64,000 nt of DNA from Myxococcales bacterium (GTDB lineage: Bacteria; Myxococcota_A; UBA9042): positions 30,391 through 94,390 of the forward strand of contig SHZF01000013.1 in the NCBI GenBank assembly GCA_009692425.1, in the 5' to 3' direction. This document shows, piece after piece, positions 20,969 to 29,181 of this stretch (the stretch's first letter is position 1; every line of letters begins with the position of its first letter). The notes under the pieces are model-generated. The model saw nothing but the letters and a program-made list of their open reading frames with translations. It was not told where the DNA came from and did no database searches. Position numbers and translations under genes: made by a program.

Positions 20969-22018
20969 TCACGGGGCGCGGTCGTCTTCGCCGCCGGGCG
21001 CTTCTGCCGCGCCAGCGCCCGCTGTGCCAGACGGGGCCAGGAGGCCAGACGGGCGCAGCAGGGAGGCGGCGACGCCCGTGCCGAGAATCAACCCGATCAC
21101 GCCCAACGACAGCGTCGGGCTGATCTTGACATGATGCGCCAACACCATCTTCACGCCGATGAAGGCGAGCAGCACGACGAGCGCCGGCTTCAGGTAGCGG
21201 AACTTGTCGAGCGCGCCCGCCAATGCAAAAAACAGCGAGCGCAAGCCCAGGATGGCGAAAACATTCGACGTGAACACCAGGAACGGGTCCGTCGTCACCG
21301 CAAACACGGCGGGGATCGAGTCGACGGCGAACAGCACGTCCGTCGTTTCGACGAGCAGCAGCACGAGCATCAGCGGCGTCATCGCCTTGCGCCCATCGGC
21401 CAGGATCGTGAAGAACTTGTTGCCGTCGAACTCCTTGGTCACTGGATAGAACTTGCGCGCGGTGCGGACCGTCCACGAGTCGTGGACATCCATGTGGTCG
21501 TCGCCTTGCAGCGCCATCTTGCCGGCGGTGAATAGCAGGATCGCGCCGAACAGGTACATCGTCCATTCGAACTGGTGGATCAGGACGGCGCCGGCGCCAA
21601 TCATCGCCGCGCGCATCAGCAGCGCGCCGAAGATGCCCCAGAACAACACCCGGTGCTGCAACTCACGTGGCACCTTGAACGTCTGCAAGATCAAGGCAAT
21701 GACGAAAATGTTGTCGATCGACAGCGAGTACTCGACGACGTAGCCGGTGAGGTAGGCGAAAAAGGCGTCGAGGCCGCGCACCGTTGCCCCGGCATCGAGC
21801 CCGAGTTCTTCGGGGCGACCGCCGAAGCCCGCGATCCGATTTTCGTACAGGAACCACACCGCGCCGCCGAAAACCATCGATACGGCGACCCACACGAGCG
21901 TCCAGCGCAGGGCTTCGCGAAACCCGATGACGTGGTCCTTCTTGTTGAACACGCCGAGGTCCAACGCGAGAAAGCCAATGACCATCAAGAGGAATCCGGC
22001 CCAGATTGCAATTTCCAT
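20969..22018 (-). CDS. TerC/Alx-family integral membrane protein
   Basis: ATG at 22018 gives 349 residues with seven to nine hydrophobic helices; an upstream in-frame extension to 22102 is charged and unlikely to be translated. TerC-family landmarks are YSLSIDNIFVIALILQTF, an ETTDVLFAVDSIPAVFAVT segment, and SNVFAILGLRSLFF, which carry the conserved acidic residues linked to manganese or other metal export in this family. Metal export is inferred from the family. The C-terminus is a Gly/Ala-rich tail. It leads into the methyltransferase fusion 10 bp downstream. I looked for a yybP-ykoY manganese riboswitch upstream and could not see its conserved core. Confidence 0.9.
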   Translation of the reverse strand: MEIAIWAGFLLMVIGFLALDLGVFNKKDHVIGFREALRWTLVWVAVSMVFGGAVWFLYENRIAGFGGRPEELGLDAGATVRGLDAFFAYLTGYVVEYSLSIDNIFVIALILQTFKVPRELQHRVLFWGIFGALLMRAAMIGAGAVLIHQFEWTMYLFGAILLFTAGKMALQGDDHMDVHDSWTVRTARKFYPVTKEFDGNKFFTILADGRKAMTPLMLVLLLVETTDVLFAVDSIPAVFAVTTDPFLVFTSNVFAILGLRSLFFALAGALDKFRYLKPALVVLLAFIGVKMVLAHHVKISPTLSLGVIGLILGTGVAASLLRPSGLLAPSGTAGAGAAEAPGGEDDRAP

Positions 22019-22145
22019 GTCCGGCTCCAGGTGCGGGGAACGCCGCGCGGGGAACGCGCACGCAAGGACGCGGCGGTGGGTTTGTAAAGGGCGTGCGGGC
22101 AACCCCGATCCGCCGCCTTCGGCGCATTTCGTCGTTTCCGTCGTT

Positions 22146-22189
22146 GGTTGGCGGTTCGACGTACCCGGTGTACGACTTCACCGCCAACC
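22146..22189. repeat. Intergenic hairpin with 10-bp perfect outer stem
   Basis: ggttggcggt (22146-22155) and accgccaacc (22180-22189) are perfect inverse complements, and two gtac tetramers inside can form an inner stem. It lies between the stop of the APS reductase gene and the start of the TerC-family gene. No T-run follows, so a Rho-independent terminator is not supported; a regulatory or mobile hairpin is possible. Confidence 0.7.
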
Positions 22190-22205
22190 TTCTAGTCCCC
22201 TAGAA
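22190..22205. repeat. Short palindrome next to the hairpin
   Basis: ttctag and ctagaa form a perfect 6-bp inverted repeat around a 4-base spacer, directly adjoining the larger hairpin. It could be a protein-binding site or part of a compound repeat element. Confidence 0.6.
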
Positions 22206-22228
22206 CTGCATCCGAATTCGGCGTTCGC

Positions 22229-22277
22229 GCAACGTTGGCTGGTGGATCCTGGGGCAACGTTGCCGGTGGGTTCCTGG
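22229..22277. repeat. Imperfect direct repeat, two 24-bp copies
   Basis: Copies at 22229-22252 and 22254-22277 both begin gcaacgttg and end tcctgg, and agree at about 19 of 24 positions. They sit in the gap downstream of the APS reductase stop. Confidence 0.55.
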
Positions 22278-22309
22278 CGCCGCATTCACGGCCTACGGCT
22301 TGCCACGGA

Positions 22310-23050
22310 TCACGGCTTGGGCGCGTGCAGACCGCATTCCTTGTGCGCGGGCAGTTCCCACCACCAGCGCCCCTCGCGTTCGTGTTGGCCGGGCAGGGTG
22401 GCGCGCGTGCAGGGCTCGCACCCGATGCTGACGAAGCCACGGTGGTGCAGTTCGTTGACGGGGACGTCGGCCCCGCGCAGGTAGGCCCACACCTTCCACG
22501 ACGGCCATGCGACGAGCGGGTTCCATTTCCACAGCACCTGGCCCGGCTCAGCGTTGGCGGCATCAATCTGCACGACCGGCACCTCGGCGCGGGTGTCGGG
22601 GCTCTGGTCGCGGCGCTGCCCAGTGATCCAGGCCGGCACGCCCGCGAGAAAGCGGCGCAGTGGGGCGACCTTGCGGATCCCGCAGCATTCCGCGTGGCCG
22701 TCTTCGTAAAAGGAGAACAGGCCACGCCGCCGCACGAGTCCCGCCACCGCATCGGCGTCTGGGAGCACGGCTTCGATGGTGACTCCGTAGCGCGTGCGCA
22801 CCTGCTCGATCAGGCGGTAGGTCTCTGGATGCAGCCGCCCGGTGTCGAGCATGAACACGCGAAATGCCAGCCCTGCGTCGTGCGCCAGAGCGATGAGCGC
22901 GACGTCTTCGGCGCCAGAAAACGCGATGGCGGCCGCGGCACCATGCTCGGCGTGGGCGGCCGCCAGCACCTCGGTCGGGCTCGCGTCCCGCAACCGGCTC
23001 GCGCAACTCTCCACGCGCGCCGCAACGTGTGGGTCGGGAGAGTCGGGCAC
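22310..23050 (-). CDS. cysH: Adenylyl-sulfate (APS) reductase, CysH family
   Basis: The enzyme reduces adenylyl sulfate to sulfite during assimilation, using thioredoxin-type electrons. GTG at 23050 gives 246 residues and a normal N-terminal length; TTG at 23119 is in frame but adds a segment that looks unlike the family. Visible motifs are [10 protein letters not shown], the cysteine pairs ECCGIRK (C122, C123) and SIGCEPC (C211, C214) that bind the [4Fe-4S] cluster of the APS-specific type, and the C-terminal ECGLH with catalytic C239. The cluster cysteines separate it from PAPS reductases. No other cys genes are adjacent, so the gene stands alone here, divergent from the NTPase gene. Confidence 0.92.
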   Translation of the reverse strand: MPDSPDPHVAARVESCASRLRDASPTEVLAAAHAEHGAAAAIAFSGAEDVALIALAHDAGLAFRVFMLDTGRLHPETYRLIEQVRTRYGVTIEAVLPDADAVAGLVRRRGLFSFYEDGHAECCGIRKVAPLRRFLAGVPAWITGQRRDQSPDTRAEVPVVQIDAANAEPGQVLWKWNPLVAWPSWKVWAYLRGADVPVNELHHRGFVSIGCEPCTRATLPGQHEREGRWWWELPAHKECGLHAPKP

Positions 23051-23177
23051 GGGCAACGTCCGTCGTGGCGGGTGGATGGGCAGAACTCCGACGATAGCAG
23101 CCGGCGCCTTCCTTGCCAAAGCCGGCAGCCCGCTACCATACTAGCCCGGCCGCGCAAGGCGGTCGGGGGAGACGCTT

Positions 23178-24890
23178 ATGTGCCTGAAAAGTCAGTCGCT
23201 TGCCGTTTGGCTTCGCCGACATCGCGGCACAATGCTCGCGCTGGCAGCTTTCGCGGTGGCGATCGGGTGCGGCGGACCCAAGCACCGCGAAGGTGGGCCG
23301 GCGGTTGGCGAGCCCGGCGGCGCCTACGATCTCGCGTGTCAGGCCGCAGCCGCAGACCGCGTCAAGGAGGCGGGCGCTGGCAAGTACGTGCCGGTGGACC
23401 TCCACGTCCACCAATGGCCGTCCGGCGACGCGAAGCCCATCACGCGCGCCTTCCTGCCGGAAGCAGAGTTTGGCCAAGCCCTCGTTGCGCCGGCGACTCC
23501 CGGCACGCGACCGCTGCGCAGCGTGCTGGTGCTGGCGCGCGGCGGCACCGGCAAGTCCAAGCTGGCTTGGTCGCTGGAGGCCCAACTATGCGGGGTGGCT
23601 GCGGTCGTGAAGGTGGACCTCAACGCCGACGTGGCCGCGCACGCGAATGCGGTGCCCGATGGCGCCAACGGCGTGGCCCTCGAAATCGCCAAGCGTCTCG
23701 CGCTGCCGGCGTCGGTCGATGGTCACGCGGCGCTGGCCGACGCGCTCGACGGGCGGCCGTGGGTCATGATCCTCGATTCGCTCGACGAAGTGCCCCTGCT
23801 CCAGCGCACCCAGGTCGTGCGCTGGGTCGACGACGTGGTCGTAAAGCACGCGCCGCACGTGCGCGCCATCGTGATGACACGGCCCCCGGTGTTCACCAGC
23901 AATTACGGGCTGGCCACGCTCGACGCCAAGGTCGAGATCCCGCCGCTCGGGTGCGCCGACACCGAGGCGGCCATCGCGCGCGAGGTCACGGACGCCAAGG
24001 CGTCGGCGTTCTTCAAGGAGTTCGCCACGCGCTACGGCTTGGATCGGAAGGTGACGCTTTTCGACCGATGCTCCTACCCGCACATGTCGACCTTCCGCGA
24101 TCTCGCCGTCGTCGTCCGCCTGGTGCGCAACTCCGCGTACGACAAGGAGACTCCGGAATTCAAGACGTTCCAGTCGAGCCGGGCCCAGGTGTACACCTAT
24201 TTCGCGACGGCCCAGTTGATCAAGGACATGCAGGGCACGTCGCTGCCCGCCGAGTCGCTCCAGGTGGTCGACAGCATGATGGCTTCGTTCGGTCTCGTCG
24301 GAGGCGAGCGCAACCTGCCGTTCACGCTGCCGCGTTGCGTCGCGGCCGTGGCAGGCGACGACCCGGCGCGCAAGCAGCCCCTGTGCGAACGGCTCCTGCA
24401 GTCGGCGCTGTTCCGCCAGAGTCCGGACCCGGGCGTCTGGCAATTCACGAACCAGACCGTTGGCGACCTGTTCCTGGCGCGTTGGCTGGCAGGCGCGATG
24501 CAGAAGAGCGGCAAGGTAGACTGTAGCGTGGTGGCCGCCAAGGCAGACTTGCTCGAGTCGTCCGAGGTCGCCGGCTTCGTCGTCGGCCTGCCGGCGGGTC
24601 AGGAATGCCTGTGGCCGATCGCGCAGGAGTTGTGTCGGCGCTCCGGCTTTGCCCGCAGCGTCGTCGAACAACTCGACCAGGGCCTGCCGTCGGGTCCGCT
24701 GCGTGTCGAACTCCTCAAAGGCCTGCAGCAAGACCTCAACGGCGCACCCAACGACCCCTGCCTGACCGCGCTGGTCGATGGCCTGCTCAAGACGGTACCG
24801 GTGGATGCCCTCGCCTTGCCCGCGCCGCCGACGCCTGCGGCCGCGCCCGAGCCACCGGCCAAGCCGAAGAAGGGCAAGAAGGGCAAGTGA
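23178..24890 (+). CDS. NACHT-like P-loop NTPase with lipoprotein-type signal
   Basis: The ATG follows GGGGGAGA at good spacing. Residues 17-31 are hydrophobic and end AIGC (Cys31), followed by GGPK, which reads as a lipoprotein signal. A P-loop lies at RGGTGKSK (121-128), a Walker B with double acid at WVMILDSLDE (195-204), and IVMTRPP (231-237) resembles the sensor region of NACHT/STAND ATPases. The C-terminal half is helical and the last residues are Lys/Gly/Pro-rich. ATP-driven switching is known for NACHT proteins, but these act in the cytoplasm, so a lipid anchor is unexpected. Alternatives are an uncleaved N-terminal membrane anchor that keeps the ATPase inside. The downstream AHSA1 gene overlaps by 4 bp and is translationally coupled. 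Confidence 0.72.
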   Translation: MCLKSQSLAVWLRRHRGTMLALAAFAVAIGCGGPKHREGGPAVGEPGGAYDLACQAAAADRVKEAGAGKYVPVDLHVHQWPSGDAKPITRAFLPEAEFGQALVAPATPGTRPLRSVLVLARGGTGKSKLAWSLEAQLCGVAAVVKVDLNADVAAHANAVPDGANGVALEIAKRLALPASVDGHAALADALDGRPWVMILDSLDEVPLLQRTQVVRWVDDVVVKHAPHVRAIVMTRPPVFTSNYGLATLDAKVEIPPLGCADTEAAIAREVTDAKASAFFKEFATRYGLDRKVTLFDRCSYPHMSTFRDLAVVVRLVRNSAYDKETPEFKTFQSSRAQVYTYFATAQLIKDMQGTSLPAESLQVVDSMMASFGLVGGERNLPFTLPRCVAAVAGDDPARKQPLCERLLQSALFRQSPDPGVWQFTNQTVGDLFLARWLAGAMQKSGKVDCSVVAAKADLLESSEVAGFVVGLPAGQECLWPIAQELCRRSGFARSVVEQLDQGLPSGPLRVELLKGLQQDLNGAPNDPCLTALVDGLLKTVPVDALALPAPPTPAAAPEPPAKPKKGKKGK

Positions 24891-25396
24891 GCGCTCCTCG
24901 TCCCGGGGCAGCGCGACGGCCCGTGGTCGTGCGTCACGCCTTGCCCGCGCCGCCCGAGCGCGTGTTCCGCCTGTTCACCGATGGCGCGGACCTGCAGCGC
25001 TGGTTTTGCGACGCCATCGACGCGGAGCCGCGCGAGGGAGGCCTCATTCACGCGGCGTGGCAGGACGACGATGGCGGGCCGTGGGACCGGATGGGCCGCT
25101 TCGCCGTGTTCGAGCCCCCGCGGCGGGTGGTGATCGAGTGGCAGGCGATCGACGCGCCAGGGGACCCTGCGGACCCCGCGCAGCCCGCCAGCCTGAAAGA
25201 CGCCGGCACGCCCGACCGGCTGCAGGTGGCGATCGTGGGCGACGGCGCGGGTGGCTCGACGGTCACGGTCGTCGCGCCGCTGCCGGTTGCCGACGCCGCC
25301 GTGCGCGACGAGGTGCGAATGGAGGCGGCGCAGGCCGGCTGGGCCCAGACGTTCGAGGCGCTCGCGGCGCTGCTGGCGGCCGACGTGAACCGGTAG
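24887..25396 (+). CDS. AHSA1/SRPBCC-fold protein
   Basis: GTG at 24887 overlaps the preceding stop codon (GTGA), giving a coupled 169-residue protein. The start RHALPAPPERVFRLFTDG followed by LQRWFCD, and VFEPPRRVVIEW are typical of the activator of Hsp90 ATPase-like (AHSA1) family with the helix-grip fold. These proteins bind hydrophobic ligands or act in stress and signalling; the ligand here is unknown. The coupling suggests a shared task with the NACHT-like NTPase. A cysteine-rich open stretch follows the stop in another frame. Confidence 0.83.
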   Translation: MSAPRPGAARRPVVVRHALPAPPERVFRLFTDGADLQRWFCDAIDAEPREGGLIHAAWQDDDGGPWDRMGRFAVFEPPRRVVIEWQAIDAPGDPADPAQPASLKDAGTPDRLQVAIVGDGAGGSTVTVVAPLPVADAAVRDEVRMEAAQAGWAQTFEALAALLAADVNR

Positions 25397-25399
25397 CCA

Positions 25400-25530
25400 C
25401 GGCACGCGACCAGACCTGCAAAACCAACGGCGACTGCCCCGAATCGTGTTGCGGCTCGACGACGCTGGGGCAGTTCCTGTGCGTGTGGAACAAAAATCCG
25501 TACAAGACGGTTTTCTGCTTGGGGATTTGA
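25400..25530 (+). pseudogene. Stranded C-terminal fragment of a small cysteine-rich protein
   Basis: Just after the AHSA1 stop, another frame reads DQTCKTNGDCPESCCG and then continues to FCLGI and a TGA. The peptide has the cysteine spacing of small secreted Myxococcota proteins and is richer in A/T than its surroundings. No ATG, GTG or TTG lies close upstream in this frame, so it is probably the tail of a gene whose 5' part was lost. A programmed frameshift from the AHSA1 gene is a less likely alternative. Confidence 0.45.
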
Positions 25531-25641
25531 CCGCAGTGCGGGGCTTGCGGACAATCCAGCCCGCGCTCCCACCGGCATCGGACCGTGGCGGCAGTCTAGT
25601 TCCATGTTCGGCCCTGGGGTTCCCGGGCCAGGAGATAGTTC

Positions 25642-26076
25642 ATGAATCTGATCGATTTTTCGAAGACCCTGAGCCTTGCCATCATCGGAATCGCTGTCGG
25701 CGCCGGCGCCGCGCACGCATCGCCGGACTGTGACGAGCAAGCCAAGGTTGCCGAGAAGGCCGGCTGCGGCGGCAAGGGCGGCTGCGGCGGCAAGGGCGGC
25801 TGCGGCGGCAAGAAGGACGAGGCCAAGCCGGAAGACAAGAAAGACGACAAGGCCGCGAAGAAGGACGACAAGGCTGCGAAGAAGGACGACAAGGCTGCGA
25901 AAAAGGACGACGGCGTGGCGAAGAAGGACGACGGCGTGGCGAAGAAGGACGACGGCGCGGCGAAGAAGGACGACGGCGTGGCGAAGAAGGACGACGGCGT
26001 GGCGAAGAAGGACGACGGCGTGGCGAAGAAGGACGACAAGGCTGCGCCCGCGCCGGCCCCCGCCGCACCGAAATAA
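25642..26076 (+). CDS. Small secreted protein with CGGKGG and KKDDxxA repeats
   Basis: AGGAGA lies 7 bases before the ATG. The 144-residue product has a signal peptide (LAIIGIAVGAGAAHA, cleavage near residue 27), then DCDEQ, three GCGGK-type units (41-57), and ten exact-length KKDDxxA heptads at 66-135, ending in Pro/Ala. The cysteine-glycine segment resembles the low-complexity region of metal-related BufA/HvfA precursors, but no DUF692-type maturase is nearby, so this link is only a possibility. The alternating Lys/Asp heptads would make a highly charged, possibly helical or disordered tail. The function is unknown. Confidence 0.8.
   Translation: MNLIDFSKTLSLAIIGIAVGAGAAHASPDCDEQAKVAEKAGCGGKGGCGGKGGCGGKKDEAKPEDKKDDKAAKKDDKAAKKDDKAAKKDDGVAKKDDGVAKKDDGAAKKDDGVAKKDDGVAKKDDGVAKKDDKAAPAPAPAAPK
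25837..26046. repeat. Ten tandem 21-bp units (KKDDxxA)
   Basis: A 21-bp unit, aagaaggacgacggcgtggc plus one base, is repeated ten times with small variation and no frame change. Copy number variation would add or remove seven residues without disrupting the protein. Confidence 0.95.
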
Positions 26077-26119
26077 CCTGCGGCGTTCAGAGACCCGTGT
26101 CCCCCCACGATGCGGTGGT

Positions 26120-26160
26120 GCGCGGGATCGGCGTCGATCCCGCGCGCCGGCGGTTTTTCT
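26120..26160 (+). terminator. Rho-independent-type terminator after the KKDD-repeat gene
   Basis: gcgcgggatcg (26120-26130) and cgatcccgcgc (26135-26145) form a perfect 11-bp stem with a 4-base loop. A run of five T follows at 26154-26158, about 8 bases after the stem, slightly further than usual. Confidence 0.6.
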
Positions 26161-26250
26161 GCACCCGTTCCGCGCGTCGGAAGCTTTTTGTTTTGCGCCC
26201 GTTCCGTGTGCCGTAGTTTGAAGGTTCGTCGGCACGCGCCGCTTCCGCTT

Positions 26251-26311
26251 CACACAACTTCGAGATGTCCCTACAGAGGCCCACACAAATTGATAATATC
26301 GTCACACAAAT
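26251..26311 (+). promoter_or_regulatory. Possible operator: repeated cacacaaat motif
   Basis: cacacaaat occurs at 26282-26290 and 26303-26311, 21 bp apart, or two helical turns. A related cacacaact lies at 26251. The spacing on one face of the helix, about 100 bp before the next gene, suggests a regulator site; no regulator can be named. Confidence 0.3.
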
Positions 26312-26415
26312 CGCACGGCCATTGACTACTCTGCACAGTCACGGGCGCTTGGTCGCCTGCGGGGTGCGAGGATGGCGCGGATCTCGGGCGGACGACGACA
26401 TGCGGGCTGTCCACG

Positions 26416-29181
26416 TTGAAGGTCCGCGCGTTTTCGGTCACCGCGTTGGTGGTCGCTGCGTTGGTGGTCGCTCCGTTGGCGGCCTCCTGCACGGGCGCTG
26501 ACGTCGCGGTCGATGGGCCGTCGGAGGGGGCAAGTGTTGGCGCTACGGCGGCCGCCAACGTGGACGCCTTGACTGGCGCCGGCCAGCCTGCGCGGCGTCC
26601 CGGCGCTTCAGCCGATGCGGGTCAGGGGCAGGCCGACACGTTCGGGGCCGACACCGCGGCGGTTGCCGATGCCGCGGGTTCTCTCGACGCCGCCCGGACT
26701 GCCAGCGACGCCCGGACTGCCAGCGACGCCCAGCCTCCCCACGACGGCGTGATTTCCAGCGACGGCGCGTCCCCGTTCGACGCGGCCTCCAGCGAAACGC
26801 AGCCGAGTGGCGATGCCGGCGCAGGATCAGCCGACCTGCCGCCCCAAGCCACCTGGTGCCCTCCCAACGCGAAGTGCGGCAAGGCCGACTGCGCCGAGGA
26901 GGAAGGGGAGTGCGACGACGACGAGTCGTGCACCAACGACTCGTGCGTGCCGATGATCGGGTGTGTATTCATGTTCAGCGACGACGGCGTCCACTGTGAC
27001 GACGGCGACGCATGCACGCCAATTGGCGGCGACAAGTGCACGGCCGGCACGTGCAGCAATCCGCTCAACGTTTGCAAGTGCACGACCGACGCCACGTGCG
27101 AGGTGTTCGACGACGGCAACCCGTGCAACGGCACGTACACATGTGGCAAGACCGACAAGGGCGGGCTCTGCAAGCCTCTGGCTGGGTCGGCGGTCGTATG
27201 CGCGGTGGGGGCAATAGGTCCCGCGGGCTGCCTACAGAACGCCTGCAACCCGGCGTCGGGCAAGTGCGAAGTCGTGCCCGTCGCGACCGGCACGCCCTGC
27301 CAGGACGGCAACCTGTGCGTCACCGGGTCGGCGTGCAACGTCGGCGCGTGCACGGGTGGCGTCGCCATCGAATGCAGTGACGGCGGTCCTTGCTTTTCGG
27401 CGGCCTGCGACCCCAAGGTGGGCTGCAGTGCCGTCGTCAGCGCCGACAAGCCCGAGTGCGAGGCGCCGAATCCGTGCGGAGTCGCGGGCGTGTGCGCAAA
27501 TCTGGCGAGCCCGTGCGCCACCGTGCAGTGCGTGCCCGATGGGGCCGCCAAGTTTCACTGCGAGACGGCACCGGTCGCCGGAGCTTGCGGCGACGGGAAC
27601 CCGTGCACCCAGGACGCCTGCGACATGAAGGAAGCATGCGTCCACACGCCGCTCCCCGGCTGCGTGGTGTGCGTGGCCGAAGCGTTCAGCGGCCCATCGG
27701 CCACCGCCGACTGGGCAATGTGGTCGCAGGACCCCGCGTATGCCCAATGGAAGACGAGCATCGATTCCGCAGGCAATCCGCGCGCGGTCATCACGTGGAA
27801 GGGCCCGTTCGGCCCTGGCTTGCCTGGCGCCTCGTCGGCGTACCTCATGCACCGGCGCTTGCACTTCGGCCCGGGTGTCGCCGCACAGTTGTCGTTCCGC
27901 TATCGGCTGACGGTCGGCAATCAGTCGTGCACGCACGACACCTTGCAAGCCGTCGTCAACGGGATGGTCGTGTTCGAGGCATGCGAAACGACCACGAAAA
28001 AGAGCGACGCCTGGCTCAAGGCGACCGTGGACCTGGCGCCGTTTGCGGGCGCGCCGGCCGATATTGAGTTCCGCGTGCCAGCGGGGCACTTCTGGAACGA
28101 GTGGGGGACCATCGAAGTCGACGACGTCAAAATCTCTGGTGCGTGTGGACCCGGTTGCATCGGTGGGGATTTCGAAACCCGCTCCGCCGCCAAGGTCGAC
28201 CCCTCGTCGATCACGCCCCAAGCGTGGACGCTGACGTCGGATCAGCCGACGTACGCGAACTGGACCCGCACGCACACGGGCGGCCACACCGGCGTCGCGG
28301 CGATGTCGGTGTTGGCATCGGGCCTGGCGCCGGGTGGCAAATCGGTGCTGGTGGGTTGGGACGTGCCGCGGGTCAAGCCCGGCCCGACGAGCAAGCTGTG
28401 GTTTGCGGCGCGCGCGCTGAAGGTGGGGGCCGCCACCTGCGGCTCCGACGACCTGCGGCTGCGCATCGATGGCGAGGTGGTGTGGGAACTGTGCAAGTCC
28501 CAACCGAAGTGGACGCTCCACACCTTCGACCTCGCGCCGTGGGCCGGCAAGGACGTGAACGTGGCGTTCGAGGTCGTTACCGGCGGGGGCGCGGCCAACA
28601 GCGGTGGCATCTTTCAGATCGACGATTTCGCCGTGACGGGAGCCTGTTCGTACGCCTGCTTCCAAGAGGGCTTCGACACGCCGACGGGGGTTGCCGCGTG
28701 GTATTCGATGGCCACGCCGGGCTGGGCGGGCTGGACCACCGCGATCGATGGGCCAGCGTCGCCGCCCCACAGTGCAGGCGTAGACTTTGGCGCCGGCCAA
28801 CCTGCTGGTGCCTTGGCGAGCCTCATGCCCAAGGAACAGTGGCGTTGGCCCATGCCCGTGGCCGGCGCGACGCTCGAGTACCGCGTCAAAGGCACGCTGG
28901 CGAAGGCAGAGTGTCCGACGCCCGTGCTGACCACGAAGGTCTCGTATATCAATGACTTTTCAATGTTCGCCAATGGGTCCGAAAGCTTCTACAACCACCC
29001 GGCTCCGGTCACGCTGCACACGGTGTGCGCGGCGACCCCGGGCTGGCAGACGTACACCGCGCCGTTCCCCGACAAGGTCAAGGGCCAGAAATTCGTGCCG
29101 GTGTTGTTCGCAAAGCGGCCGTCTGCGGCTGCGTTGCCGGCGTCGCTCCGGGTCGACGACTTCGTCGTGCGTTGCCACTGA
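26416..29181 (+). CDS. Cysteine-rich lipoprotein with three beta-sandwich modules
   Basis: The start is TTG at 26416, the only candidate that preserves the full lipoprotein signal (KVRAFSVTALVVAALVV, then LAASC). The product is 921 residues. A long Asp/Ala/Ser linker carries a TASDAR repeat, followed by about ten degenerate CTDC/CDDG cysteine units (about 150-415). Three beta-sandwich segments follow (roughly 420-575, 580-745 and 750-921), each ending in an IxVDDVKIS, IQIDDFAVT or LRVDDFVVR strand as in MAM or carbohydrate-binding jelly-roll domains. It is likely a surface adhesin or matrix-binding protein; ligands are unknown. The last base of its TGA is the first base of a MITE-like element, so its natural C-terminus may have been changed. 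Confidence 0.85.
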   Translation: MKVRAFSVTALVVAALVVAPLAASCTGADVAVDGPSEGASVGATAAANVDALTGAGQPARRPGASADAGQGQADTFGADTAAVADAAGSLDAARTASDARTASDAQPPHDGVISSDGASPFDAASSETQPSGDAGAGSADLPPQATWCPPNAKCGKADCAEEEGECDDDESCTNDSCVPMIGCVFMFSDDGVHCDDGDACTPIGGDKCTAGTCSNPLNVCKCTTDATCEVFDDGNPCNGTYTCGKTDKGGLCKPLAGSAVVCAVGAIGPAGCLQNACNPASGKCEVVPVATGTPCQDGNLCVTGSACNVGACTGGVAIECSDGGPCFSAACDPKVGCSAVVSADKPECEAPNPCGVAGVCANLASPCATVQCVPDGAAKFHCETAPVAGACGDGNPCTQDACDMKEACVHTPLPGCVVCVAEAFSGPSATADWAMWSQDPAYAQWKTSIDSAGNPRAVITWKGPFGPGLPGASSAYLMHRRLHFGPGVAAQLSFRYRLTVGNQSCTHDTLQAVVNGMVVFEACETTTKKSDAWLKATVDLAPFAGAPADIEFRVPAGHFWNEWGTIEVDDVKISGACGPGCIGGDFETRSAAKVDPSSITPQAWTLTSDQPTYANWTRTHTGGHTGVAAMSVLASGLAPGGKSVLVGWDVPRVKPGPTSKLWFAARALKVGAATCGSDDLRLRIDGEVVWELCKSQPKWTLHTFDLAPWAGKDVNVAFEVVTGGGAANSGGIFQIDDFAVTGACSYACFQEGFDTPTGVAAWYSMATPGWAGWTTAIDGPASPPHSAGVDFGAGQPAGALASLMPKEQWRWPMPVAGATLEYRVKGTLAKAECPTPVLTTKVSYINDFSMFANGSESFYNHPAPVTLHTVCAATPGWQTYTAPFPDKVKGQKFVPVLFAKRPSAAALPASLRVDDFVVRCH
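26443..26472. repeat. 15-bp tandem repeat inside a signal peptide
   Basis: gcgttggtggtcgct occurs twice in a row, with a degenerate third copy, and encodes the ALVVA core of the lipoprotein signal. Repeat number would directly set the length of the hydrophobic core. Confidence 0.85.
26692..26727. repeat. 18-bp tandem repeat in lipoprotein linker
   Basis: gcccggactgccagcgac is present twice exactly and encodes ARTASD repeats in the linker after the lipobox. Confidence 0.85.

Larger units (their letters stand above)
26077..26415. other. 339-bp intergenic region with terminator and AT-rich upstream zone
   Basis: No gene is supported here. The left part holds a GC-rich hairpin with a T-run (listed separately). 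The right part contains an AT-rich patch, ttgataatatcgt around 26290-26302, with repeated cacacaa motifs, so it probably includes the promoter region of the lipoprotein gene starting at 26416. Confidence 0.7.

Noticed and set aside
22019..22145. yybP-ykoY manganese riboswitch before the TerC-family gene
   Set aside because: The conserved core of the riboswitch could not be found by eye; a covariance-model search would decide.
22235..24526. Long plus-strand frame across the APS reductase region into the NTPase gene
   Set aside because: It is antisense to the reductase and out of frame with the NTPase; composition is Arg-rich shadow type.
25837..26046. CRISPR-like array
   Set aside because: The ten 21-bp units are contiguous and coding, with no spacers and no cas genes.
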